DNA of 64,000 bases, from positions 74,719,366 through 74,783,365 of the forward strand of contig NC_051086.1 in assembly GCF_004664715.2 (NCBI RefSeq), read 5' to 3'. Shown here piece by piece: positions 36,358-47,596 of the stretch (within the stretch, counting starts at the first letter, position 1; every line of letters starts with the position of its first letter). Both the position numbers and the translations under genes were made by a program. The stretch comes from Peromyscus leucopus (Eukaryota > Chordata > Mammalia > Rodentia > Cricetidae). Under the pieces are notes generated by a model. The model did not search any database. It was not told the origin of the DNA and saw only the letters and a list, made by a program, of their open reading frames with translations.

Positions 36358-37250
36358 GCATATATATATATATCCAAATTACCATCCACACATGCATTGG
36401 CAGGTGGTTTTATATTTTTTTTTACAATTTTTGTCATAAATAGCCAAGTTCCTAAATACTTTATAATATTTTTCCATTATAATGTAATTTCTATTGTTAA
36501 TGTGCTTCATAGTCTCATATGTGTTAGAATCTGCTTCTTACCCACCTTGTTTCATACAATAACACATTGGCTTTAGTCCAATGACACATTAATCCAGTTA
36601 CAGGGTGTCCAGGCTAGCTCCTGATAAAAATTAAGGCAAGATCTTCTTCACTATGGCCACTGTCCTTTCCTTTGTTCATACTCATAAGTAGTGTTTTTTA
36701 AGTTAACTTTAAAAATCTATTTATAAATTTTAACTTGATTCCTTGTTGGATTTGCAATTAGAATTGCATAGAATTTATATTCATTTAGGAAAAATAGTGG
36801 TTTGTGAGAGTAAATCCTGTCATAAAGAGAGTAGTGTGTGTTTATATTTATTTTATGCTCTATGATAAACTTTTTTGTTGTTGTTTTGTTTTGTTTGTGG
36901 TTCTTATTTCTTTCTTACTGCATTTATTTCTAAGTATTTTATAGTTTTTAGTGTAGATGAAATAGCCTGTTTCTCATTTGCATTTTAGATGTATGTTTGC
37001 TTTGTTTCTGATTTATTTATATGTCTTGGATGGTTTGTGGATGTCACACATTTTCTTCTTTGTGAAAAATATGAGGAGACACCAAAGAAGACATTTTGAT
37101 TCTAAAACCACACGAGTTGTTTCTAGAACATTTCATCTTCACACTAAAAGACAGCTTACATTTTTAACTTACAGATGAAAACATGGTAATATTTTTTAGT
37201 ATTTAAACAAAACACTTTGTTCCTCACCTGTGCTCACATACGATGCACTT
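35880..37250 (-). mobile_element. Ancient L1 (L1M-like) ORF2 remnants, minus strand, with CA/TA tract
   Basis: At 36740-36800 'ggatttgcaattagaattgc' and 'atagaatttatattcattta', and at 36920-36960 'atttctaagtattttatagt', follow the reverse complement of old mammalian L1 ORF2. Confidence is lower for 35880-36690. A CA run joined to TA repeats lies at 36322-36373. No frame survives. Confidence 0.5.
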
Positions 37251-37254
37251 AATC

Positions 37255-37475
37255 ATTTTTTATTTTATGTAAATGGGTCTTTTGCCTGAATCTATGCATG
37301 TATACCATGTGCAGGCTTCATGCCTATGGAGGTCAGAAAATGGCATGGGATCTTCTGGGACTGGAATTGCAAATGGTTTTGAGCCACTGTGTGGCTACTG
37401 GAGAATTAAACCTAGGACTTCTGGAAGAGTAGACAGTGCTTTGTAACCACTGAGGTATCTCAAACGTTTTGCAGA
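37255..37475 (-). mobile_element. B3-type SINE, minus strand
   Basis: The blocks 'ttgcctgaatctatgcatgt', 'gggactggaattgcaaatgg' and 'gtaaccactgaggtatctca' form a B3 in reverse. Confidence 0.75.
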
Positions 37476-37484
37476 TTATCCATC

Positions 37485-37800
37485 ATGGAAATTTTCCTCT
37501 CACCATTTTGGAGGTGGAGTATAAGATCAAAATTCTAACATACTGGTATCTGGTATAGACCACTTTCACATAAACATTATCTTCTTCCTGTGTTCTCCAT
37601 GGTGAAAGGGACTAGCTGGTTTTCCTTAGTGTCATCTACAAATATACTGAGCCCATTTAAGAAGGCTCAGCTTTCATGATCTAATCATCTCACAGAATCA
37701 TCATCCACAACCCCAATATGGTTACTTTGGTAATAAAGATTTCAACATAGGAATTTGGGGCACAGACAGTGAGACCACAGCGCATGTAGAAATGTGCTTG
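37485..37800 (+). mobile_element. Ancient mammalian interspersed repeat (same family as 23885)
   Basis: The blocks 'ctctcaccattttggaggtg', 'atgatctaatcatctcacag' and 'tttcaacataggaatttggg' match the eutherian repeat type also present at 23885-24235, in the same orientation. Confidence 0.6.
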
Positions 37801-37929
37801 AGCACACTTTAAGCCATTGTTATTGCACTGATACATCTTATTTAAAGAGAAATAATTATTATTTCTTCTTTGTCAAAAGCTATAGCTGCTTCTCATAAGT
37901 TTAATTAATTAAATATTTTAAAGACATAT

Positions 37930-38145
37930 TTTAAAACTTTAATTATGCATGTATGTCAATGTGGGTATGTGCATGTGAGTGCAGTTGCTCAAAGAGGCCA
38001 GAAGAGGGTGCCAGATGCCCGGGAGCTGGAGTTACAAGTGGTTGTGAGTCACTTGACATGGGTACTGGGAGCCACTCTGGGCCTCTGCAAGAGCAATGTG
38101 TGCTCTGAACTACTGAAACATCTCTTCAGTCTCCTTATGATTTTT
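37930..38145 (-). mobile_element. B3-type SINE, minus strand
   Basis: The blocks 'gaggccagaagagggtgcca', 'ggagctggagttacaagtgg' and 'ctgaaacatctcttcagtct' form a B3 in reverse. Confidence 0.75.
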
Positions 38146-38520
38146 AAGTGGTACCCTATTTTGATATTTTTCAATAATAAAAACAACATTGTATACAAAA
38201 ATCTTCAAGCATTTATGTGTACACATTTCCTAGTATTTCTCTAAATAGCTTTGAAAAGAAGAATCTGTGGATCATAAAGAATGCAGTGCCATTAATGACC
38301 AAATGATTTCCAGGTTTCTGTATGTGAGGGAAGGAATCCTAGCATTCACACACATGTGAGTCTTTTTTTTTTTTTTTTTTTTTAATCTTGGATAGCTTGT
38401 GTTCTTTAAACTTAATCTTATTATGTTCCGGTCTGGCTGTGTTGTCACAAATGACAGGATTCCATTGCTTATAGCTAACTAGTATTCTATTATGTGTTTA
38501 TATGACATTTTCTTTTTTAA
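38146..38520 (-). mobile_element. Ancient L1 3' remnant, minus strand
   Basis: The block 'acaaatgacaggattccatt' followed by 'aactagtattctattatgtg' is the reverse complement of the old L1 ORF2/3' UTR junction region. A T-run (38366-38384) lies inside. Confidence 0.55.
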
Positions 38521-38524
38521 ACAA

Positions 38525-39615
38525 CTTTTATTTTAAAAACTATATTGGAATAACACTTTTTTTTTGTCCAAATGCCTAGAGATGTCTTATTTTCAGGTGT
38601 GAGACACTGTTCTAACTATTTTAACATAAGCCAATTTAATAAATTCTTTAAATAATTATATATGCATGTATTTCATCCAGTTGTTTCTGTTCCCATAGAG
38701 GACCCTAGCTAACATATGATCCTTTGGATCCCACATCTATTTTATGATTAATTTCTTACTAAGTGAAGTATAACATTGGTATTTTGACAAGGATTGTTTT
38801 AAATATGTAGACCTATTTGGGTCGTATGGGTATTTGAACATTTAATCCATGAACATGGGACTTCTCTCCATTCTTTTTTGTACTCTGACAGTAAGGAACT
38901 GTGTGTGGCGGGGACTGTAAAACTATGGGTATTGTAAGCAAGCATTTATGTGGAGAGTTATATCTTAGAGTTCTGCAGAAACAATGGCAGTTTTGCAATG
39001 AGAGCTGATGTCATCTACTCAAGTCACCATGACTTGTGAGATGATGTGCTAAATATGCAAACCCAGAAAGCCTCTTTCCAGATCCAGCCTGGTAAATCCT
39101 TAGATCATTCTGTTTCACACTGTGCTCTTTTAATTAATGTTTAGAAAATCCTTTATGCATGCTATACCAAACTATGACTTCACCTCTAGTTCCTGAGTGT
39201 GTTCATTTCAACTCTGTGGTAGTAGGTATTACTGCGCAGTGAAATCAAATTTTAAAGTTCTGGTGAGACTAAATACCAGAGAATTTACATTTCCTCTTTT
39301 GAAAATGACCAACATCTACACATAAGTATTGCTTGTCCTTTTAATCAATTTGTGTATTCTTGTTTCATAACCTTTTTTGTAAAACAAAGACTAGTGATTT
39401 ACAGTGTTCTGCCGCAGTTGTGAAGGTCTAACCAGTTTAGATTTATTCTATAATCTTTATTCCTCTCTTCTGTTTTCTCCCCCTAGAGAAATCATCCAGA
39501 AAGATTTAGCTTCTCTCCTGATTTTGTTTTTATACTTAGAAAAGTTTGTTTTACAAAACAGTTAACAATAATTTTACATTTTTTTTAAAAAAAATTACAT
39601 TAAGATGACATTTTA
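38525..39615. other. Unassigned DNA
   Basis: No gene or confident repeat. The region is AT-rich throughout. Confidence 0.4.
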
Positions 39616-39619
39616 CTTT

Positions 39620-39845
39620 CATTTTATGTTATGGGTATGGATGTTTTTGTCTGTATATACATTCAGGCACCAGGTACATGCAGTGTCTAAGGATGCCAGA
39701 AGATGGAGTCAATCAGATACTCTGCAACTGGAGTTACAAATGGTTGTGAGATGCCATATGAATGCTTGGAACTGAACCCAAGTCCTCTGGGAGAGCACTG
39801 CTCCTACTCCATGCTCTTAACTACCAAATCATCTTTTCAGTCCCA
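39620..39845 (-). mobile_element. B3-type SINE, minus strand
   Basis: The blocks 'catgcagtgtctaaggatgc', 'tgcaactggagttacaaatg' and 'ccaaatcatcttttcagtcc' form a B3 in reverse. Confidence 0.7.
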
Positions 39846-39849
39846 AATT

Positions 39850-40830
39850 TTTTATTTTGACCCAAATGACCATTTTATTTCCTTGATAAACTCAGTATTT
39901 AGTCTATTTTTGTTTTATTGATCCATTTTTTTTCTAGAAACCTACTTCTTAAAGTAGCTTGAGTTTAGACAATAAAGAAAGAGTATTGAGTCCTGGTTTG
40001 TTCTTCAGGTTTGAAACTCAGGAAAATAAAAAGTATGGAAGGAGCAGTCTAAGACCTTTAAGAATGTCAAAAATCAGCATCAGAGATTTCCTAGATTCCT
40101 GTCTTTCCTAATCTGAAACTTAACAGAGACCTTAATGGCTTGCTTGGAAGGAATTAAAAGAGAATAAATAAGATTCTCTCATTTCTCTGGCTCTTTATGT
40201 ACTTTTTAGGGCTGAAGTCAGGTGTTCACTTGGTTCTTCATTCTATACCCCAATTCTCAATGAAGACCACCTATATCACTTGTGTTTCTAAAACTGCCAA
40301 TCACAATGAAAGTCTGTATTTTTCTACTGTCTGCATTACCCATGAATCTATCCCACCTTATTTAATTTTCTCTTAATCCACTCTTATGATTAACTAGAAA
40401 CTTTTTACTGAATTGGCATTTTATACACAAAATTGTAAGAGATTTGCTTTAGTTTCTGCCTTCACACTGTAAGATGCTCTGAGGTAGGTTTTCAGTCTTT
40501 GTGTTCTTTTATATTTTTATTTTATTTTGTATTTTCATATTTTCTCTTGGAGCTTATTTTCTTTAAAACTCTAAGATGAGATCCTAAGGTCTTTATCATT
40601 GTCTTCTTACTTAGAAAGTCCCAATCCTCAGTCCCTATCTCTCCAGTGCAATGAGATTGTCAAAAAGTCAATCAGATTTTCTCTCTTTTCAGTGATGTCG
40701 TCCCTTAGCTTGGCTTTATTCTCATTCTTGCATTCTTCAGCCATGGATACAAGATAGCCAGAGCAGCTCAGGATAAGGATTCATCACTCTAAACCATTTA
40801 TAGTCAATGTCTATTGGCTCTTTTTCCTTC
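39850..40830. other. Unassigned DNA
   Basis: No gene or repeat is recognised. Confidence 0.4.
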
Positions 40831-41018
40831 CCTTTTCTTTTCTTTTCTTTTCTTTTCTTTTGGGGGGCAGGCAGTTCGAGACAGTGTTTCTCTGTGTAAC
40901 AGCTCTGACTATCCCAGAACTAACTTTGTAGACCAGACTGGCTTTGAACTCAAAGAGATCCTTCTGTCTCTCCCTCCTAAGTGCTGGGATTAAAGACATG
41001 TGCCATTATTGCCTAGCT
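40831..41018 (-). mobile_element. B1 SINE, diverged, with (TTTTC)n tail, minus strand
   Basis: A pentanucleotide tail (40831-40860) is followed by 'gagacagtgtttctctgtgt', 'gtagaccagactggctttga' and 'agtgctgggattaaagacat'. It is a full-length but old B1 in reverse. Confidence 0.88.
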
Positions 41019-41202
41019 AAGGTTACACTGTCTTGATACTGTAATCAAAAATTTGTCCTGCCTCCCTAATACTAAAAATCCTGTTCCTCTTCTCTGCCTC
41101 TGTGTAATACCACTTTCTGCTGGGCTTCAACCATTGCTTGTTGGTATAAACTATCAGTTGGTGAATATCTTACAGAAAAGACACACAAAAGTTAGGTTAT
41201 GT

Positions 41203-41229
41203 AAAAAAAAAAAAAAAAAAAAAAAAAAA
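41203..41229. repeat. Pure A-run, 27 nt
   Basis: An uninterrupted poly(A). No SINE or L1 body is recognisable directly upstream, so its origin (processed insertion or slippage) is unclear. Confidence 0.9.
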
Positions 41230-41495
41230 CTTTCACCTCTGACTATAGTTCCTAAAATCTTGACTAACCATAGATCTGAAATCTTTGAAAGACCATTTTC
41301 TCCCCTCCCTCTCTGTCTCATTCTCTTTCTTGACTGCTGCTTCTAGAAAGAGAAGAATCTTGTACACATGTTTCTCTAGCAGCTCCTTCCCTCCCTCTGC
41401 ACTGTATGTGACTTTAAATACGACAGAGAACATGCTGGAGAGCAGTAGTGGTCACAGCAAAGTATACTCTTCATCGGGGACAGACGATGAGATTT
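41230..41495. other. Unassigned DNA
   Basis: Pyrimidine-rich plus strand at 41295-41330. Overlapping frames on both strands (41233-41433 and 41285-41578) carry no known domain. Confidence 0.35.
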
Positions 41496-41499
41496 CTCA

Positions 41500-42190
41500 G
41501 GCTAGAAACACTATGGGGTTAGGGAGAAATCTGGTGCTAGGAAAATTCTTAGGAACCCACAAGGATGCCCCCAGCTAAGACTCATAGGAATGGTGGAGAG
41601 GGTGCTTGAACTAGCCTTCTCCTGTACACATATCGGTGATTACGCTAACTGTCATCATAAAATCAATATCCAGCAATTGATGGAAGCAGATGCAGAGACC
41701 CACAGCCAAGCACTTGGCCAAGCTCCTAGAGTTCAGTTAAAGAGACGGAGGAGAGACTATGAGAGCAAGGGGGGACAAAATCATGATGAGAAAAACCCCA
41801 GAGAGAGCTGACCCAAGCTAGTTGGAGCCCATTGACTCTGGACTGACAGCTGGGGAGCCTGCATGGACTGCACTAGGCCCCTTGAATGAGGGTGACAGAT
41901 GTGTGGCTTGATCTGTTTGTGAGTTCCCTGGCAATTGGACCAGAACTGGCTTTTTTAGAGCCCATTCCCTATGGTGCCATGCCTTACTCAGCCTTGATGT
42001 AGGAGGAAGGGGCTTGGGCCTGCCCCAACTAGGTATGCCAGCCTAAGTTAAATACCCAAGGGAGGCTTTGACCCCTATGAGGAGTGGGTGGGGGGAGATG
42101 GGGGGAGGTGCAGGGAGAGTAGGAGAAGGGAAAGGAGGGGGAAGAGTGGGTAGTATGTAACATGAAAAAAAATAACTTTAAATAAATATA
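41500..42190 (+). mobile_element. 5'-truncated L1 3' UTR (Lx-like)
   Basis: From 'aaacactatggggttaggga' onward this is L1 3' UTR of the same subfamily as 57330-58010. Shared blocks include 'cccagctaagactcatagga', 'gatggaagcagatgcagaga' and 'gtgtggcttgatctgtttgt'. A G-rich zone (42080-42150) and an A-rich end follow. The short frames inside are by-products. Confidence 0.88.
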
Positions 42191-42199
42191 CCGAGCCAC

Positions 42200-43870
42200 A
42201 GGAATATGAAATAGAAGTTAAAAAAAAAATTCAAAGATAACATGGGACCTCAAATGGGTCCATGGTACCAGAAGGGTAGAATCAGAGCCATTTAGATAGA
42301 CAACCTCTGTAAACACAGTCTGATGTATAGAGACCAACTGAGAAATAATAATATACTTGAGAAATTTCATCTGTCAATGGCAGAGTAACAGTAAGTGATG
42401 GCGCCTCGGGGACAAGAGGGCCTTATGACATCTAAACACAGTGATGTCAATCAGGCCCTAGTTTTCAGTTCTGCAACAGTGAGTCAGCCCACCAGTAGTT
42501 GCCTGTGTCCGGTGTGGTGGGGACACTGAAGCTTCCATGTGCATTGGGGTCACAATGGAGGCACGTGCAACTTGCATATCCCATACAATATGCTTCCTGA
42601 GGCTAGCCCTGTTCTTTTCATCCTCAGGTTATGTCAGGAACTCTCCTGAGGGTCTTAAGTAGCATTCTTTGTGAGACCTTCCATGCATGGGCACATTAGA
42701 AATCACTCCCCTGCTTAAAATGATGTGCTGTTACACAGTTTAAAATATTACACTGCTCCTCATTTTTAAGGTCATCTGTCTCATGAAGGCATACATTGAA
42801 GTAGTAAAAACTAAAGACTTCTCTAACTCCAGGCAAAAATACTTGTTACAATGCCTCAGCTCATCCGGTGAAGGTACGAGGCTTCTGTATTATCCACCTG
42901 ACTCCTGGCTCCTGTGAGTAGACCACCCACCAAACACTACTGCAAAACCTAATTCTGTCTGACTCACAAAGCCAGAGCAGCAAGTAAACAGCCCAAGACC
43001 AGGCAGAAACAAAGTAGGTCAGAGCTTCCTTTGAAGACCTGTGCATTCTGCAGCAGGCCTCGTCATATCTCAGAAATGTTTCTGCAGCCCTGTGGGAGGA
43101 AAGCGCCTGCTGGGATTTAGTAGATTGCTTAACAAATGCAATTTGGATTTGTTTCCCTCAGAACTGCTTTGGAATAGCCTTCCTTCTCTCCCTCTAACAC
43201 AATATGTATTTTAAAGCATCACATAATTAGATCTGTGTATTAATCATTTAGCACTTGGGGAGTTGGGTATATTTTTTTTCTTTGGGTTTTACTAAATTGA
43301 CTACAGAGGGCAAGGGAGAGAGGACATGATTGTGAACCCCCTGCCAGCACAGTTCAGCGAGGTCCATTAGGACTGGAGAGTAATGGAGCCTCAGGAAGAT
43401 GTCGTTAAAGTAAAAGAGCTAGAATACACAATGATGTGGATTTTTTAAAAAAAGAAATCAATGCTGCAAATTTTATCTGGGTGACCAATTATGGTGGGAA
43501 AACAAAATAGTCCAGAAAAATACAAACAAACATTAAAACTTAAGAACACAACTGTGCTAACAATGGGACAGTTCCTTCATCATGATGTTCATACATGGGA
43601 ATGAACAGCCACAGAACAGAAAGAAACCCCAGCAAAGGGAGCAAGAACTCAAGCCAGTGAGCTTCTACAGCTCTAGCATCCGCCTCCCCTTACCCTATAA
43701 AGGCTCAGATCCAAAGAGTCTCCATTTACTCTACAGTGTAGAATTAAACATTTAGTTAGCCCCAGTCTTCCCTAGCCACTGACTTTTACAGTCTATCCAC
43801 TCACTCTTCCAAGATGGTCCTTAAGCCTGGAGGGAAGGGGATGTTATTGTCTATATAAAACCTGTGCTTG
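42200..43870. other. Repeat-poor segment, about 1.67 kb
   Basis: I recognise no SINE, LTR or recent L1. No long open frame exists (longest 61 codons, minus, 42861-43046). Together with 13440-14680 this is the longest stretch lacking visible repeats. It contains Y-rich/AG sites that could mimic splice acceptors, but no supported exon. Confidence 0.45.
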
Positions 43871-43879
43871 ATCAAACCC

Positions 43880-44039
43880 ATCAACAGTCCAGCACAGAGA
43901 GGGAGTTGCCCCACCCAAGGTGAAGAGGTATTGATAACTGATGGCTTCTAGGGAAGGGAGGGGTCAATTTTCTTTAAGGGTTTGATTCCTGACATATCAA
44001 CCATGCTGCATGGGAGAGCTGCACACACACACACACACA

Positions 44040-44081
<42 letters not shown>

Positions 44082-44248
44082 TATATGGGCAACACAAATT
44101 GAATTCATTGGATTATAGGAAAAAAAGACATGAAGTTGGGAAAGGGTGAGGTGGAGGTAGATCTGAAAGGAACTAGGCAGAAGAGTGGATGAATATGATC
44201 AAAATACATTGTAGGTCCGAATTCTAAAACAATAAAAACATTGTATCA
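43880..44248 (+). mobile_element. Old Lx-type L1 3' end with internal (CA)n
   Basis: The blocks 'gaggtattgataactgatgg', 'tatcaaccatgctgcatggg', a CA tract (44022-44078) and 'tatgggcaacacaaattgaa' lead to 'gatcaaaatacattgtaggt' and an AATAAA-containing end. Confidence 0.75.
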
Positions 44249-44253
44249 AAATT

Positions 44254-45120
44254 ACTCTGTTATCAGGCAGGACTTCCAGAGGTGGGACTGGGATACCAAC
44301 CCAGCCAAAAAATTTTTGACCTAATATCTATGGTGTCTGCCAGATGTACTAGAGCAATGGAGGTGCAGAACTTATGACCAATCATTGACAGGTCTAATTT
44401 GAGGCCAACACCAAGAGAGGAAGCCCATTCCCTATGCTGCCTGGATGACCAGGAACCAGAGGCTGGATAGGTTATGATAGAAAAAAATAGTCAATAAAAT
44501 GATTCCTAAAGCTATTCTTATATACTCATAGATCGGAGCCTAGCCCAATCATCATCAAAGAGGCTTCCTCTGGTTGCTGATGGGAGCAGATGCAGAGAGC
44601 CACAGCCAAACATTAGGTGGAGAGAATGCCCAAACTGGAGATCTCCATTGGGTCCCTCCCCTTGGAGATCGGGAAACTCCATGAAATATAGGAGCCAGAG
44701 GGGTAGAGATACCAGGAAACACGGCTCACAGACTTCAACTAAGTGGGGCTCATTGGGGCTCACAGAGACTGAAGTGGCAATCACCAGCACTGGGTGCTCT
44801 GCATACATGTTACGGAAGTTAGCTTGCTGTTCTTGTGGGACTCAAAACAGTGGGAGCCTGGGGTGTCTCTGACTCCTTCATCTGCTCTTGCAACCCATTT
44901 CCTCCTACTGGGTTGCCTCACCCAGCCTTGATATGAGGGTTTGTACCTAGTGTTACTGCATCTTGTCATACCTAGTTCAATGGTTATTCTTGGGAGGCCT
45001 GATCTTTTCTAAAGGAGAATGGAGGAGGAGTGGATCTAGTGAAGAGGGGAACTGGCAGGTCTGGGAGAAGTGGAGGGAGGGGGAACTATGGTCGAGATGT
45101 ATTGAAAACAAAATAAATAG
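44254..45120 (+). mobile_element. 5'-truncated L1 3' UTR (Lx-type)
   Basis: Starts within a few bases of the preceding L1 end. It carries 'tctgttatcaggcaggactt', 'agcccaatcatcatcaaaga', 'ggcttcctctggttgctgat', a purine-rich end (45020-45080) and 'attgaaaacaaaataaatag'. It has no coding frame. Confidence 0.85.
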
Positions 45121-45214
45121 AATGCTTGGTTATACCATGTAATACAATGAAAAATCATAAAATGTTTCTGCTTTTCCTTTCCCCAGTTAGATGGTAGGTT
45201 GGATTTTCAACTTT

Positions 45215-45650
45215 ACTTATTGTAGAATTACCTGGAAAGGGAGTCTCAGAGAGGAATTATCTAGATTAGATTGACTTGCAGGTGTGCCAGAGAAAGATTT
45301 TCTTAACTGAACTGAGGTAAAAAGCAACTTGAATGTGGGTTGCACCATATCATGAAAGGGGACCTAGAAAGAAAGAAAGGTAAGAGGGAGCTGAACCTGA
45401 GCATGTGCTCATTAATTCATTACTCTTTGCTCTTGCCTGTAGGCTGAACCAGAGTATGCACTCATTAATTCATTACTCTTTGCTCTTGCCGGTGTATATA
45501 ATGTGATTGACCAGCTGCTTTGAGTTCCTGCTATTTTGGCTTCTCTGCAATGGCAGACTGTATCTTGGAATTGTGAGCCAAATAAATCTTTTCTCCCTGA
45601 TATTGCTCCAATTAAGCTATTTTTAATCACAGCGACAGGAAATGAAAGCA
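45215..45650 (+). mobile_element. Medium-reiterated repeat with 53-bp internal duplication
   Basis: The copy has 'attatctagattagattgac', 'attgaccagctgctttgagt', 'gaattgtgagccaaataaat' and the end 'tcacagcgacaggaaatgaa'. A 53-bp unit (45390-45442) is repeated directly at 45443-45495. It is the same broad family as 2905-3285. Confidence 0.7.
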
Positions 45651-45663
45651 GGGCACCTTGTCT

Positions 45664-46380
45664 CCTGTGTTGGTTTGAATGAGAGTGGCCCCTATAGGCT
45701 CAAAAGATTGAGTGGTCGGTCCTCTCCTAGTAGAACTGTTAGAGAAGGGTTAGGAGTGGTCAGAGGATTGGAGGAGATATGTCACTGGGGGCAGCTTTGA
45801 GGTTTCACATCCTCACCCCCTCTCTCTGTTTCTGTCTCATGGCTGTAGATCAAGATGAAAGCTCTCAGCGGTTCCTTCACACTGCCATCATGCATACTAA
45901 CCCTCTGAAATTGTAGCCAAATTAATTTCTGTAGTCCAAAGATTTCCTGTGTCCCACCCGGCCCACGGTTGGGACAAATCTCTTTCATTTGCAGTCCTGC
46001 AGCTGCTTATAAAATAATCACTCAGAGGCTTATATTAATTATAAACTGTATGGCCAATAGCTTAAGTTTCTTGCAAGCTAGCTCTACCATCTTAAGTTAA
46101 CCCATTTCTATTAATCTATGTTTTGCCACACGGCTATGGCGTTACCAGTCTGCTGACATGTTGCTCCTTGGGTGGCAGGCTGGCATCTCCTCCACCTCTA
46201 CTTTCTTCCTCCTGTCTCTCTTTTGGATTTTCTGCCTGGCTATAATCTGACTCACCATAGGCTAGAGCAGCTTCTTTGTTAACCAATCATAGCAACACAT
46301 ATTCACAGCATATAGAAAGACATCCCATAGCAAATTTCTTTATAAATTGCCATAGTCATGGATTTTTATCACAACAATAT
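45664..46380 (+). mobile_element. Medium-reiterated repeat interrupted by a solo LTR
   Basis: The host repeat runs 45664-45929 (tggtttgaatgagagtggcc ... agccaaattaatttc) and resumes at 46333 (aatttctttataaattgcca ... cacaacaatattaagac). Taking out the LTR and one duplication copy restores a continuous repeat. The minus-strand copy at 14685 belongs to the same family. Confidence 0.8.
45930..46332 (-). mobile_element. Solo LTR, family A (copy 2), minus strand
   Basis: The 403-bp element starts TG, ends CA and has the exact 6-bp duplication aatttc (45924-45929 and 46333-46338). Shared blocks with the other copies are 'gcttataaaataatcactca', 'aacccatttctattaatcta' and 'ggtggcaggctggcatctcc'. Its U5-side end (cacccggcccacggttggga) is longer than in the other two copies. 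No internal sequence or primer-binding site remains. Confidence 0.93.
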
Positions 46381-46407
46381 TAAGACAAAGACAACTTTTA
46401 TCTTATT

Positions 46408-46453
46408 CTTTCCCTCCCTCCCTCCCTCCCTCCCTCCTTTGTCTCTTTGTTTC

Positions 46454-46515
<62 letters not shown>

Positions 46516-46516
46516 T
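46408..46516. repeat. (TCCC)n(TTTC)n polypyrimidine tract
   Basis: About seven TCCC units (46410-46437) are followed by TTTC/TTTG units to 46516. The plus strand is almost purely pyrimidine over more than 100 bp. Confidence 0.95.
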
Positions 46517-46599
46517 GTGTATGTTTCTTTTGAGTATACGAAATGCATAAATGCTAAAGAAAAACATCAAGAAATGATTATCAGAGTGGATTTGGTTAA

Positions 46600-46955
46600 G
46601 TAATCATTAAGGTTTGGCTGTAAAATCTCCAGCACAGACTCATGTTTGAACATTTGTTTCCCAGCTTGTTGCACTGGTTGAACCATTGAGACTAGACCAG
46701 GTTGGTAATAAGGAGTCACTCCTGGAAGTGGAGCTTGATGGTGATATCAGCTTCTAATTCCAGCCTGAGCCAGTTGCTTTCTGATGCACCAGGACCCTGA
46801 CCACATGCCACTGCAATGACTGCCACCCACCATGGCTTTTTTGTTGACATGAACTGAAACTGAGCCCACATAAATCCTTGAGTTTCTTCTTTTAGGCACT
46901 TATTCACAGCAAGAAGGCAACTGGCTAATTCAAGTAGGAAGCTCTGTGATTTGGT
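46600..46955 (+). mobile_element. Old medium-reiterated repeat, diverged
   Basis: The blocks 'ggtttggctgtaaaatctcc', 'agactcatgtttgaacattt' and 'cagcaagaaggcaactggct' match the general layout of the repeat at 45664, but the copy is much older. Confidence 0.5.
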
Positions 46956-46959
46956 CTCT

Positions 46960-47475
46960 CTACACACTAAAGCAACTTGTTATAAGAACTACTGGCAGCA
47001 AGTGATTCAGGACTGGGAAGTCTAACAGGTGCACCTCAAGACTCAGAGGAGCGTCCACGAAGAAAGAGGCCAGGAACTTGTAACCCCTTTATGTTGTGAC
47101 TGTACTGATTCTTCCTTTCTCCCACACTTAAGAACGGGTCACCGTGAAGACAGTGGTCTGCATTGCTTCTGTAACTTTCTTGTCCCAATGCAGACAACAG
47201 GGACTTGGTCCTCAAAAGCTCTTAGGTTGTGTGTTCTGATCTCAGAATATAACTAAGGAGCTAGCTTAAGGAGGAGCCATTGTTTTAATTTTTACACACA
47301 GGAGGAGCTTCCCCATCAAAATCAACTGAGGGATTTAAAGAGATAGAACATCCTTTTTTATTCTTTCCTGTGGGATTTAGGTATTTGAGGAGATTATCAG
47401 TTCACCAACCACACAGATCAAATTAGCAACTTCAATGACCATACAGAACAGAGAATGTAGTCTTTACAAATACTC
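46960..47475. other. Unassigned DNA
   Basis: No gene or clear repeat. Confidence 0.4.
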
Positions 47476-47478
47476 TAG

Positions 47479-47551
47479 GGACCTGGGACTTGCAGCTCAG
47501 TTGAAAACATGTTTGCCCTGCATGCAGGAGAATCTAGGTTAAATCCTTAGC

Positions 47552-47552
<1 letters not shown>
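47479..47552 (+). mobile_element. ID-type SINE body
   Basis: The sequence 'gggacttgcagctcagttga' ... 'gtttgccctgcatgcaggag' ... 'gttaaatccttagcaa' follows the tRNA-derived ID layout, with decayed A and B box regions. The CA array begins where the A-rich tail should be. Confidence 0.65.

Positions 47553-47596
<44 letters not shown>

Noticed and set aside
36322..36373. CRISPR-like or phage-like repeats
   Set aside because: All direct repeats in the window are simple sequence, minisatellite or transposon units. No spacer-repeat pattern, and the DNA is clearly mammalian.
41406..42190. Target-site duplication aactttaaata-like around the L1 at 41.5 kb
   Set aside because: The 5' match (near 41410) lies about 90 bp before recognisable L1 sequence starts, so it is probably chance similarity of AT-rich strings.
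42861..43046. Possible exon in the repeat-poor island
   Set aside because: A 61-codon minus frame without clear splice sites, codon bias or known similarity.
47479..47552. Possible tRNA gene
   Set aside because: The tRNA resemblance is that of an ID SINE. It has no acceptor-stem complementarity and ends in a CA tract.
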